Positions 1 to 8,120 of a stretch of DNA of 14,822 nucleotides are shown in pieces. The first letter of the stretch is position 1; the number at the start of each line of letters is the position of its first letter. The position numbers and the translations under genes are program-made. The notes below the pieces were generated by a model. The model saw only the letters and a program-made list of their open reading frames with translations. It searched no databases and had not been told where the DNA came from. Origin of the DNA: Collinsella sp. (lineage in GTDB: Bacteria; Actinomycetota; Coriobacteriia; Coriobacteriales; Coriobacteriaceae); the NCBI GenBank assembly GCA_022745215.1, contig JAIIWC010000049.1, positions 1-14,822 on the forward strand, given 5' to 3'.

Positions 1-31
1 GGCCGGCCGATCCGGCCCTCAGGGTATCGGG

Positions 32-92
32 TTCCCACATTCATCCGCACATGTACGGATGAATGTGGGAAGTGTTCGGATGAAGTTGATAA
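32..92. repeat. Perfect 16-bp inverted repeat plus degenerate third arm
   Basis: The arm TTCCCACATTCATCCG (32-47) is exactly matched by its reverse complement CGGATGAATGTGGGAA (56-71) across an 8-base loop. Five bases later, 77-92 repeats the right arm at 12 of 16 positions, starting with an identical CGGATGAA. No T-run follows on either strand, so it does not look like an intrinsic terminator. It lies in the leader ahead of ftsE. A dispersed palindromic (REP/MITE-like) element or a structured RNA leader are both possible. Confidence 0.8.
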
Positions 93-153
93 TCAAGGCG
101 GCCGGTGGGATCCCAAAGCCCGCCATGCTTCTTATGTGCAGCAAAGCTAATGC

Positions 154-162
154 TGCTAAAAT
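154..162 (+). promoter_or_regulatory. Possible extended -10 promoter for ftsE
   Basis: TGCTAAAAT fits an extended -10 element (TGn followed by TAAAAT) about 45 bases ahead of the ftsE start. No good -35 hexamer is visible at 16-18 bases upstream. The gene may equally be read from a promoter before the window. Confidence 0.3.
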
Positions 163-207
163 GTAAAGCGCTCATGTAGTTTAAACGCACGACGATAAGG
201 AGCACCA

Positions 208-1428
208 GTGGGTAACCACTTCCGTACCTCCGGTGCGGGCGATGATGCCCCCAAGACGCAGACAGGCGTCCAGGGCAGCCGTTTCGCCACTCCGGATTCA
301 GAGGGCCAGCCTGTTGCTCAGGCCCCCGCTCAGCCGGCAGATCAGGCACAGCCGGCATCCGATCCCTTTGCCTACAATCCCACCAGCGATGTTGCGCTTT
401 CCGGCACGGCGGGTTTTGAGCCCGTTCAGGCTGTGACCGCTCGCGTGGAGCAGCCTCAGGCTGGCGCCGCCGCGCCGCAGCCTAGCATGGCCGGCATTCC
501 CGACCCCATGGCTCCTGCGACACCGGCTCCTCAGCCTGCGCAGTCTGGCCTCTTTGCCGCTATTCCCGATCCCACGCAGCCTGCTGCCCCGGTGGTCGAG
601 AGCGATCAGGCAGCCGAGGTCGCAAGCCTCGATAACGCGCTCAACAACCCCGATTTTACGTCGGTGTTTGCGCCCATCGATCCGCAGGCCAGCCGCAAGA
701 AGATGGCCAAGCAGGCCGGTGTCGAGCCCGTCATCCTTATGGAGCATGTCACCAAGATCTATCCGGCACAGCCCAACAAGCCTGCACTCGACGACATCAA
801 CATCGAGATCTATCCGGGCGAGTTCGTCTTCCTGGTCGGTCACTCCGGCTCGGGTAAGACCACGCTGCTGTCGACGCTCAACCGCGACGTCAAGCCGACG
901 AGCGGTCGCATCCTGGTTGCCGGTCAGGACCTCATGAAGATCAAGAACCGCAAGGTTCCGTTCCTGCGCCGCCAGATTGGCGCCGTGTTCCAGGACTTTA
1001 AGCTCCTGCCGCAAAAAACCGCCTACGAAAACGTGGCGTTTGCTCTGCAGTGCATCGGCAAGCCCAAGGGCGTCATTCGCAGCCAGGTGCCCGAGGTACT
1101 GCGTCTGGTCGGTCTAGCCGATCAGATGGACTCGCTGCCTGACCAGCTTTCCGGTGGCGAGCAGCAGCGCGTTGCCGTCGCCCGCGCTATGGTCAACCGT
1201 CCGCCGCTGCTGATCTGCGACGAGCCCACGGGTAACCTCGACCCGGCGATCTCGCTGGGCATCATGAAGCTGCTCGAGCGCATTAACCGCACCGGCACCA
1301 CCGTGATCGTCGCCACGCACGACCGCGAGATGGTCGATAGCATGCACCGTCGCGTGATCGCCCTCGAGGGCGGCCACGTTATCCGCGACCAGGAGAGGGG
1401 AGGTTACGGCAACTATGGCACCAACTAA
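208..1428 (+). CDS. ftsE: Cell division ATP-binding protein FtsE with long N-terminal extension
   Basis: This is the ATPase of the FtsEX ABC-type complex. At the division site it drives FtsX, which activates peptidoglycan hydrolases from the membrane. The ABC domain spans about residues 172-400. It has Walker A GHSGSGKT (211-218), Q-loop Gln262, signature LSGGEQQR (314-321), Walker B LLICDE followed by PTGNLD (334-345) and switch His371. Typical FtsE is about 220-230 residues; this one is 406. The extra 165-170 residues are rich in Pro, Ala and Gln, hydrophilic, with repeated IPDP motifs (AGIPDP, AAIPDP). The GTG start has AAGGAG at 197-202, five bases upstream. An in-frame ATG at 703 would give a normal-sized FtsE but has no ribosome site, so the long form is preferred. 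It overlaps ftsX by 14 bp, implying translational coupling. Confidence 0.95.
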   Translation: MGNHFRTSGAGDDAPKTQTGVQGSRFATPDSEGQPVAQAPAQPADQAQPASDPFAYNPTSDVALSGTAGFEPVQAVTARVEQPQAGAAAPQPSMAGIPDPMAPATPAPQPAQSGLFAAIPDPTQPAAPVVESDQAAEVASLDNALNNPDFTSVFAPIDPQASRKKMAKQAGVEPVILMEHVTKIYPAQPNKPALDDINIEIYPGEFVFLVGHSGSGKTTLLSTLNRDVKPTSGRILVAGQDLMKIKNRKVPFLRRQIGAVFQDFKLLPQKTAYENVAFALQCIGKPKGVIRSQVPEVLRLVGLADQMDSLPDQLSGGEQQRVAVARAMVNRPPLLICDEPTGNLDPAISLGIMKLLERINRTGTTVIVATHDREMVDSMHRRVIALEGGHVIRDQERGGYGNYGTN

Positions 1429-2335
1429 CGTGGGCTACTCCTTCAAAGAGGCAATCAGCCACTTCTTCCGTAACTGGACTACCTCGCTCGGCGCCGTCAT
1501 CACGATCTTCCTTTCGCTGTTTATCATCGGCCTGTTCATCATGGGCTCCGCGATGCTGAACTCCGTGATCGGCACCGTCGAGGATCAGGTTGTCATCAAC
1601 GCGTTCATTAGCGATGACGCCGATCAGGCCGATGTTCAGGCTTTTGAGGCCGAGCTTAAGACGTGGAATAACGTCAAGTCCGTGACCTATAAGGACAAGG
1701 ACGACGCGCTGGCCGAGTATACGAGCAAGATGTCGGGCAACGCCGACGCCACCATGAGCGCGCTCGATGGCCAGAACCCGCTGCCGGCTTCGTTTGCAAT
1801 TGAGATGGACGATCCGTCCAAGGTCGAAAGCACGGCCCAGAAGCTCAAGAAGAACGCCGACTTCCAGAAGATCGCGGATGACGGCGACGTCAACGCGAGC
1901 GTGCTGTACGGCCAAGAGGAAGTGAGCCGCCTGTTCCAGGTGACCAACTACATCCGCATCGCCGCCGTGGTGCTCGTTGGCCTTCTGACCTTTATCGCAT
2001 TCATCTTCATCAACAACACGATTCGCCTGTCCATCACGGCGCGTCGTCGTGAGATTGCGATTATGCGTCTGGTCGGCGCCAGCAACGGCTTCATTCGCGG
2101 CCCGTTTATCACCGAGGGCGTACTGCAGGCCATTTTGGGCTCGCTGCTTTCCATCGGCGTTCTGGAGCTGCTGCGCAATCTGATGATTCCGCGTCTGCAG
2201 GAGAGCATCGGCTGGATGTCGTTTGCCCTGCCGATGCAGTACTACCTGGTGACCTATGCTGCGCTGATCCTGGTCGGTGTGATTATCGGTCTCTTTGGTT
2301 CTGCCATCGCCATGCGCCGCTACCTGCGCGTGTAG
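1415..2335 (+). CDS. ftsX: Cell division membrane protein FtsX
   Basis: This is the integral membrane partner of FtsE, relaying ATP hydrolysis to peptidoglycan hydrolases outside the cell. The 306 residues fit the FtsX plan. TM1 is at about 25-48, a large extracellular domain at about 49-180 carries the NPLPASF motif (121-127), and TM2 (183-204), TM3 (234-253) and TM4 (278-300) follow. The cytoplasmic RREIAIMRLVGAS segment (211-223) after TM2 is the usual conserved coupling region of FtsX/MacB-type permeases. The ATG at 1415 is preceded by GGGGAGG about ten bases upstream, inside the end of ftsE. A strong terminator follows 25 bases after the stop, so ftsEX ends its transcription unit here. 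Confidence 0.95.
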   Translation: MAPTNVGYSFKEAISHFFRNWTTSLGAVITIFLSLFIIGLFIMGSAMLNSVIGTVEDQVVINAFISDDADQADVQAFEAELKTWNNVKSVTYKDKDDALAEYTSKMSGNADATMSALDGQNPLPASFAIEMDDPSKVESTAQKLKKNADFQKIADDGDVNASVLYGQEEVSRLFQVTNYIRIAAVVLVGLLTFIAFIFINNTIRLSITARRREIAIMRLVGASNGFIRGPFITEGVLQAILGSLLSIGVLELLRNLMIPRLQESIGWMSFALPMQYYLVTYAALILVGVIIGLFGSAIAMRRYLRV

Positions 2336-2359
2336 GCACGCCTAGAATTCATCCCTTCC

Positions 2360-2393
2360 AACGGGTCGTCTCTTATGGGGCGGCCCGTTTTTT
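2360..2393 (+). terminator. Intrinsic terminator after ftsX
   Basis: A 13-bp stem (2360-2372 with 2377-2389, three G-U pairs) with loop TTAT is followed by a run of T to 2393. It separates ftsEX from rnr. Confidence 0.9.
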
Positions 2394-2474
2394 GATCCCT
2401 AGGGGACGGCAGGAAAGCGAATCATTTGGGTAGACTCTTGGGATGTAAACGGCAATCGATAGTTAGGAGGCGCC

Positions 2475-4610
2475 ATGGGGCGCAATAACAAGCATAAGCG
2501 TGGAGCTCGCAATAAGCGCGGGCCGGTGCGCAGCGAACGCCGTCCGAGCCTGACCGGGCGCGTGCAGCTCCATGAGCATAGCGCCTACGTTGTAACCGAA
2601 AACGGCGACTACAAGGTCATGGGCCGCGGTAAGCGCGAGATCATGGATGGCGATACCGTTGCCGTGAGCATTAAGAACAGCCCGCACGGTGAGCGGCGCG
2701 CCGTGATCGAAAGCGTGGTTGAGCGTGCAGCCATAAGCGTGGTGGGCACGTACCAGACCGCCGGTCCGCTCGGTGTGATCGAGCCGCTCGATTCGCGTCT
2801 GAAGGCGGATTTTTTTATTTTGCCCGAGGACACCTCGGCGGAGCGCCTGGGCGTTCACCCCGGTGATGTCGTCGTTGCGCGCATTCTGACCTATCCGACG
2901 CGCCTGGAATCGGGCACCGTGACCATCGAGCGCCGCATTGGCGGCGATGACGCGCCCGATCTGGGTGTTCAGTATGTAATGGCGCGTTATGGCTATACCG
3001 ATAGCTATCCCGAGGCAGCACTGGCCGAGGCCGAGGGGCTGTCGCTCGATGTGGCCGCGGCGCTCAAAGATCCGCTTCGACGCGATCTGCGCGACCGCTT
3101 TATCATTACGATCGACCCGGTCGACGCGCGCGACTTTGACGATGCCATTTCTCTGGAGCGCACGCCCGATGGCGGCTACAAGCTGGGCGTCCACATCGCC
3201 GATGTCTCGCACTATGTGGCTTGGGACGGGCATATCGATCTTGAGGCGCGCCATCGCACGACATCGGTGTATCTGGCCGATCGCGTGCTGCCCATGCTGC
3301 CCGAGCGCTTGTCGAACGACCTGTGCTCGCTTCGTCCCGACGAGGACCGTCTGGCGTTTACCGTCGATATTGAACTCGATGCGCAGGGCCGCGTTCGCCA
3401 CTACGATCCCTATCCCAGTGTGATTCGCTCGCGCGTGCGCATGGACTACGACGGCGCCGAGGCGCTGTTGGTGCGTGCCGGCGCGGTGGAGTATGGGGTG
3501 CTGGAGGGTGCCGCCGAGGATGTTGCTGCTGTAGAGACTTCGCGTGAGGAAGCGCTCGAGCGTGGGCTTGCGTGCGAGGAAACTGCTCGCGGCTATAACG
3601 TCGATCTGGGCGATTTTCTCGTCGCTGCCAACGAACTTGCCGAGCTTCGCCGCCGTATTCGCCGCGCGCGCGGTTCGGTCGACTTCGATACGGCCGAGAT
3701 TCGCGCCCTGTTGGACGAGGACGGCGTGCCTGTGCAGATTGTGGCGCGCGAGCGCTCGTGTGCCACGTCGCTGATCGAGGAAGCCATGCTGCTCGCCAAC
3801 GAGTGCGTGGCCGAGTGGCTGGCCGACCGCGATATCGAGGCCTGCTACCGCGTGCATGAAGACCCCAGTCCGGACAGCCTTCACGGCGCCGCCGTGGCGC
3901 TGGCTCAGCTGGGTATTATCGACGACCGCCGTGCAGCCGGCATTGCCCTGGGAAGCCCCGATGAACTGCAGGCCGCAGTTGATGCTGCCGCCGGTACGGC
4001 CAACGCGCCGCTCGTCAACACGCTGCTTCTGCGCAGCATGCAGCGCGCGCTGTACAAGCCGCGCAACGAGGGCCACTTTGCGCTCGCTGCGCCGTGCTAC
4101 TGCCACTTTACGAGCCCCATCCGTCGCTACCCCGATCTGGTGGTGCACCGCGTGCTCAAGCTGCAGCTGGCATACGAGCAGCTGGGCGGCAAGGACGCCC
4201 TGGTCCGCACGCCGCGCCTGATCGGTAAGGGGCGCGAGTCGCTGCCGCGCATTCTGCCCCAGATCTGTCGCGCCTGCAGCGATGCCGAGCGCGCAGCCGA
4301 CGCCGCCAGCCATGCGACGCAAAAGATCAAGATCGCCCAGTACTACGAGGATCGTCTGGGCGAGCGCTATACCGGAACCATCTCGTGGGTCAGCAGCATG
4401 GGTCTTTTTGTTCGCTTGGACCTGACGCAGGTCGAGGGCTTGGTCTCGATCAAGAGCCTAGGTAACGAGTGGTTTGAGTTCGACGAGGACGCGCTTACGC
4501 TGACGGGCGCCGACACGGGGACTCGTTATGAGCTGGGCCAGCGCGTGATTATCGAGGTCTCGCGCGTCAATACTACGCGCGGACACTTGGACTTTAAGCT
4601 TATCCATTAG
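2475..4610 (+). CDS. rnr: Ribonuclease R (RNB-family 3'-5' exoribonuclease)
   Basis: A processive, Mg-dependent 3'-5' exoribonuclease that degrades structured RNA; in well-studied bacteria it works with SmpB/tmRNA to clear defective mRNAs. A basic N-terminus (1-25) leads into cold-shock/OB domains (about 25-190) and the RNB catalytic domain. The RNB domain has DPVDARDFDDA with Asp214, Asp220, Asp222 and Asp223 in the same spacing as Asp201/207/209/210 of E. coli RNase II, and HFTSPIRRYPDL at 544-555. A C-terminal S1 domain starts near residue 629. The 711 residues are somewhat shorter than E. coli RNase R because there is no long Lys-rich tail. AGGAGG at 2465-2470 fixes the ATG, with short four-base spacing. 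It stands alone between two terminator-like hairpins. Confidence 0.96.
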   Translation: MGRNNKHKRGARNKRGPVRSERRPSLTGRVQLHEHSAYVVTENGDYKVMGRGKREIMDGDTVAVSIKNSPHGERRAVIESVVERAAISVVGTYQTAGPLGVIEPLDSRLKADFFILPEDTSAERLGVHPGDVVVARILTYPTRLESGTVTIERRIGGDDAPDLGVQYVMARYGYTDSYPEAALAEAEGLSLDVAAALKDPLRRDLRDRFIITIDPVDARDFDDAISLERTPDGGYKLGVHIADVSHYVAWDGHIDLEARHRTTSVYLADRVLPMLPERLSNDLCSLRPDEDRLAFTVDIELDAQGRVRHYDPYPSVIRSRVRMDYDGAEALLVRAGAVEYGVLEGAAEDVAAVETSREEALERGLACEETARGYNVDLGDFLVAANELAELRRRIRRARGSVDFDTAEIRALLDEDGVPVQIVARERSCATSLIEEAMLLANECVAEWLADRDIEACYRVHEDPSPDSLHGAAVALAQLGIIDDRRAAGIALGSPDELQAAVDAAAGTANAPLVNTLLLRSMQRALYKPRNEGHFALAAPCYCHFTSPIRRYPDLVVHRVLKLQLAYEQLGGKDALVRTPRLIGKGRESLPRILPQICRACSDAERAADAASHATQKIKIAQYYEDRLGERYTGTISWVSSMGLFVRLDLTQVEGLVSIKSLGNEWFEFDEDALTLTGADTGTRYELGQRVIIEVSRVNTTRGHLDFKLIH

Positions 4611-4634
4611 CCGAATCCCGACCGTGAAGGGAGT

Positions 4635-4660
4635 GGGGGCGGTCTTTCGGGGCCGCCCTC
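4635..4660 (+). terminator. Hairpin after rnr, weak terminator
   Basis: An 11-bp GC-rich stem (4635-4645 with 4650-4660, three G-U pairs) has a TTCG tetraloop. Only GCATTT follows, so the T-run is poor. It is probably the rnr terminator, 24 bases after the stop. Confidence 0.65.
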
Positions 4661-4714
4661 GCATTTGAATGATGGCCGCGTCGTCGCCTGCTCGGCCTCC
4701 TATCCGCCTGCTAT

Positions 4715-4764
4715 TTGGGAGGTAAATCCTACCAAAATAAACCTGTCCCTTTTTGGCAGGTTTA
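4715..4764. repeat. Two adjacent small palindromes before recombinase gene
   Basis: The first is TTGGGAGG-TAAAT-CCTACCAA (4715-4735), eight pairs with one mismatch. The second is TAAACCTG-(11 bases)-CAGGTTTA (4738-4764), eight perfect pairs. They lie back to back, two bases apart, and end 18 bases before the recombinase ATG. They could be an operator or recombination site for the recombinase, or a REP-like pair of hairpins. Confidence 0.7.
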
Positions 4765-4782
4765 CAAGAAAGCGGGGATGAG

Positions 4783-5388
4783 ATGGCGACGGTGTACGGT
4801 TATGCGCGGGTGAGCTCGCGCGATCAGAACCTTAATCGGCAGCTGGATGCGCTGGGCGCCTATGGCGTGGGCTCGGCGAATATTTATGCCGACCATGCGA
4901 GCGGCAAGGACTTCGATCGACCGCGTTATCGCGAGCTGCTGCACGTTCTGGGAGACGGGGACGTGCTGGTGGTGCTTTCTATCGACCGACTTGGTCGTAA
5001 TTACTCCGAGATTCTTGAGGAATGGCGACGCATTACCAAGGAGCTCGGGGTTGCCATTGTGGTGTTGGACATGCCATTGCTTGACACGCGCGTCAGGGCC
5101 AGCGGCGCGCCGGACGTGACGAGTACGCTGATTGCCGACATTGTGCTGCAGCTGTTGAGCTACGTGGCGCAGGTGGAGCGCGAGAATATCCATCAGCGTC
5201 AGGCGGAGGGAATTGCGGCGGCGCGGGCGCGAGGGGTGCGGTTTGGCCGGCCTCGCAAGCCATGCCCTCCGCAGTTTGAACTGGTGCGTGATAGTTATGA
5301 GGCGGGCGATATCACGCGCAGCCAAGCGGCAAAGCGCCTGGGTGTGTGCGTGGGGACGTTCGATCGCTGGATGCGCGAGGCGGGTTAG
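4783..5388 (+). CDS. Small serine recombinase (resolvase/invertase family)
   Basis: A 201-residue protein with the N-terminal resolvase fold. YGYARVSSRDQN (5-16) supplies the catalytic Ser11 and Arg9, and IDRLGRN (67-73) supplies Asp68, Arg69 and Arg72. These match Ser10, Arg8, Asp67, Arg68 and Arg71 of Tn3/gamma-delta resolvase. The C-terminal 35 residues contain a helix-turn-helix (ITRSQAAKRLGVCVGTFDRW). All catalytic residues are present, so it may be active in site-specific DNA inversion or resolution. A TTG at 4753 extends the frame by ten residues but lies inside the palindrome; the ATG matches the family N-terminus, although its Shine-Dalgarno is weak. No other mobile-element gene is nearby. 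The substrate site is unknown. Confidence 0.9.
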   Translation: MATVYGYARVSSRDQNLNRQLDALGAYGVGSANIYADHASGKDFDRPRYRELLHVLGDGDVLVVLSIDRLGRNYSEILEEWRRITKELGVAIVVLDMPLLDTRVRASGAPDVTSTLIADIVLQLLSYVAQVERENIHQRQAEGIAAARARGVRFGRPRKPCPPQFELVRDSYEAGDITRSQAAKRLGVCVGTFDRWMREAG

Positions 5389-5427
5389 GAGACAGCATCT
5401 CTGTCGCTTCTTGTTGCGATTCAAATT

Positions 5428-5455
5428 TTGCTACAACGACACTGCTATTTAGACT
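5428..5455 (+). promoter_or_regulatory. Possible promoter for the VanZ-like gene
   Basis: TTGCTA (5428-5433) and TAGACT (5450-5455) are spaced by 16 bases in an AT-rich stretch and lie about 37 bases before the start codon. The match to the vegetative consensus is moderate. Confidence 0.4.
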
Positions 5456-5491
5456 ACACTCGCTCATATTTAAAAAGACGGAGGTTGTCCT

Positions 5492-6073
5492 TTGGCGCAC
5501 GCGAAGAAAATAATCGGGTGGATCGCGATCGCTCTGTTCGCCGCAACGCTGGCAGGTATCTGGGTGCTTACGGAGCAAAACGCGGTGCAGACGTCGTTGC
5601 TGAGCGAGTCCACCGCACGTGTGGTGGAGGGTCAGGCTGCGAGCGTTCAGGCTGCCGATGCCACGGGCGAAGCTCAGACGGAGAACGGAATAACCGGGGG
5701 CACCGATTCGGCTGCCTCGCATGTCCGGTCTGGTCGACTTGCTTCCATTCGCGTGTGGGTAGGCGCAAACGTCCGTCGCGTCGCCCATACCGTAGAGTTT
5801 TTCTTCGTCGGATTGTTCGCCTCGGTGATCGTGTTCTGCTTTTCCAGGCGTCCATGGAGCGTGTGTTCCCGTTGCGTGCCCGTGTTGCTTTTCTGCGCTG
5901 CCTGCTCCGTTGGCGACCAGGTGCATAAGATCTTTGTTCCCGGCAGGCATTTCGACATGATCGATTTGGGCTTCGATGCTGCGGGCTATGTCACCGCGAT
6001 GCTGCTGGTATTGCTGGTCGCCGCATGGGTGCACCATGTGATGCGCCCCATCGGCGCCCACGCGAGGCGCTAG
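5492..6073 (+). CDS. VanZ-like membrane protein
   Basis: A 193-residue membrane protein. TM1 at 7-25 is followed by a polar Ala/Ser/Glu-rich segment outside the bilayer (about 28-90), then hydrophobic segments near 100-118, 125-141 and 162-182. VanZ-family hallmarks are present: RRVAHTVEFFFVG (95-107) and GDQVHKIFVPGR (141-152), followed by D158 and G165 of the D-(n)-AG motif. VanZ of Tn1546 gives low-level teicoplanin resistance, but most chromosomal relatives have no proven role, so resistance is not implied. The TTG start is chosen because GGAGG (5480-5484) lies seven bases upstream and no ATG gives TM1. The long polar insert between TM1 and the first conserved motif is longer than usual for the family. 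Confidence 0.8.
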   Translation: MAHAKKIIGWIAIALFAATLAGIWVLTEQNAVQTSLLSESTARVVEGQAASVQAADATGEAQTENGITGGTDSAASHVRSGRLASIRVWVGANVRRVAHTVEFFFVGLFASVIVFCFSRRPWSVCSRCVPVLLFCAACSVGDQVHKIFVPGRHFDMIDLGFDAAGYVTAMLLVLLVAAWVHHVMRPIGAHARR

Positions 6074-6156
6074 CCGGTAACAAATCCGTTTCTGATAGGG
6101 CCGATTCGTTGAATCATTTTGTGTCGCACTTATTTCCGAGCGGTCGGATTTGAGGG

Positions 6157-6176
6157 GCGAGCGGTAGGGCGCTCGC
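6157..6176. other. GC-rich hairpin downstream of VanZ-like gene
   Basis: GCGAGCG (6157-6163) and CGCTCGC (6170-6176) form a perfect 7-bp stem with a six-base loop. No T-run follows, so it is only a weak candidate for a terminator. Confidence 0.45.
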
Positions 6177-6243
6177 GCATGGTGCGCCACGATGCGGCAC
6201 AATGTACCGCAAAAGAAGTTCTAACACGGTACGAATGGTTCGT
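6175..6243. promoter_or_regulatory. Series of three palindromes upstream of RpiR-type regulator: candidate operators
   Basis: Three palindromes precede the regulator gene. The first is GCGCA-TGG-TGCGC (6175-6187). The second is TGCGGCACA-A-TGTACCGCA (6193-6211), nine-base arms with one mismatch. The third is ACGAA-TGG-TTCGT (6231-6243). Their centres are 21 and 35 bases apart. They are plausible binding sites for the adjacent RpiR-type dimer, but no convincing -35/-10 pair could be placed among them and the three arms differ in sequence. Confidence 0.5.
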
Positions 6244-6277
6244 TGGTCTTTAATTCTTCTCAACGGAGGTGTTTGAG

Positions 6278-7129
6278 ATGGCAAACGGATTGCTTTTGCG
6301 GCTTCGAGAGCGAGAGCTCAGCGCGAGCCCGGCGGAGCGCAATGTCATCGCATTTGTGAGCGCTCATCCGCACGAGGTGGTCGGGTTGTCCGTCCGCGGT
6401 CTTGCCGATGCCACGTTCTCCTCGCCCTCGAGCATTTTGCGTTTTTGCAAACGCTTGGGCTTTGCGGGCTATAAGGAGTTCCAGCGTGAGCTGATTGCCG
6501 AGCTTGCGCTCTTGGGTGACAAGAAAGACGTTGCCCTCGAGGACATCTCCATGGACGACAGTGTCGAGCGCATCGTGGGGAAGGTGATGAAAAGCAACGT
6601 ACGAACGATCGAAGCGACAGCGCGAACGCTCGATTACACCGTCTTGGAGCGATGCGCGGCCTATCTTAAGCGGGCGCGCGCGGTCAATCTGTTCGGTATC
6701 GGTGCTTCTCGTTTGGTCGCGCACGATCTGGCGCAAAAGCTCATGCGTGTCGACAAAGAGTGCCATCTGTACGACGACTGGCACGATCAACTCTTGTGCG
6801 CCAAGAACATGCATGAGGGTGATATCGCAATCGCCTTTAGCTACTCGGGCTTGACGCAAGAGGTGCTGGATTGCACCGCCGAGGCTCAACGCCATAACTG
6901 TCCCGTTGTGGCCGTAACCAAAGTGGACGGCTCGTCCAAGCTCGCCACCATGGCCGATGCCGTGCTCGGTGTCGCCGCAAGTGAGCCGCTGGTCCGCAGC
7001 GGTGCTATGGCTTCGCGTATGGCTCAGCTCATGGTCGTCGACGCTCTGTACGCCGCTTACGTTGCAAGCGATTACGAACGGGCGACGCATGTCATTAAGC
7101 AAAACTACATCGAGAAACAGGAAAGATGA
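6278..7129 (+). CDS. RpiR-family transcriptional regulator (MurR-like)
   Basis: A 283-residue regulator with the standard RpiR layout. An N-terminal helix-turn-helix (about 1-77, including LSVRGLADATFSSPSSILRF) joins a C-terminal SIS sugar-phosphate-binding domain (about 134-255) with NLFGIGASR and AFSYSGLTQEV. SIS domains of this family bind phosphosugars; next to murQ the likely ligand is MurNAc-6-P, as for E. coli MurR. That ligand is inferred from context only. The ATG at 6278 is chosen over an in-frame GTG at 6269 because GGAGG (6265-6269) overlaps the GTG and stands eight bases from the ATG. The stop is one base from the murQ start, so the two are co-translated and regulator level is tied to the pathway. 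Confidence 0.92.
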   Translation: MANGLLLRLRERELSASPAERNVIAFVSAHPHEVVGLSVRGLADATFSSPSSILRFCKRLGFAGYKEFQRELIAELALLGDKKDVALEDISMDDSVERIVGKVMKSNVRTIEATARTLDYTVLERCAAYLKRARAVNLFGIGASRLVAHDLAQKLMRVDKECHLYDDWHDQLLCAKNMHEGDIAIAFSYSGLTQEVLDCTAEAQRHNCPVVAVTKVDGSSKLATMADAVLGVAASEPLVRSGAMASRMAQLMVVDALYAAYVASDYERATHVIKQNYIEKQER

Positions 7130-7130
7130 G

Positions 7131-8063
<933 letters not shown>

Positions 8064-8120
8064 GCGCACGGTGTGAGCTGCCACAACATTCGCACTGCAC
8101 ATTTAATACAAGGAGGAGTT

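Noticed and set aside
298..1014. 238-residue open frame on the minus strand opposite ftsE
   Set aside because: Arg/Leu/Gly-rich shadow of the FtsE frame, with no start signal.
2463..4322. 619-residue open frame on the minus strand opposite rnr
   Set aside because: It is an antisense frame kept open by high G+C codon bias of rnr; the composition is rich in His, Arg and Gln, no domain is recognisable and no ribosome site is seen.
6957..7130. Upstream extension of murQ inside the regulator gene
   Set aside because: It lies within the RpiR-type coding region; the GTG at 7131 has a ribosome site and matches the MurQ N-terminus.
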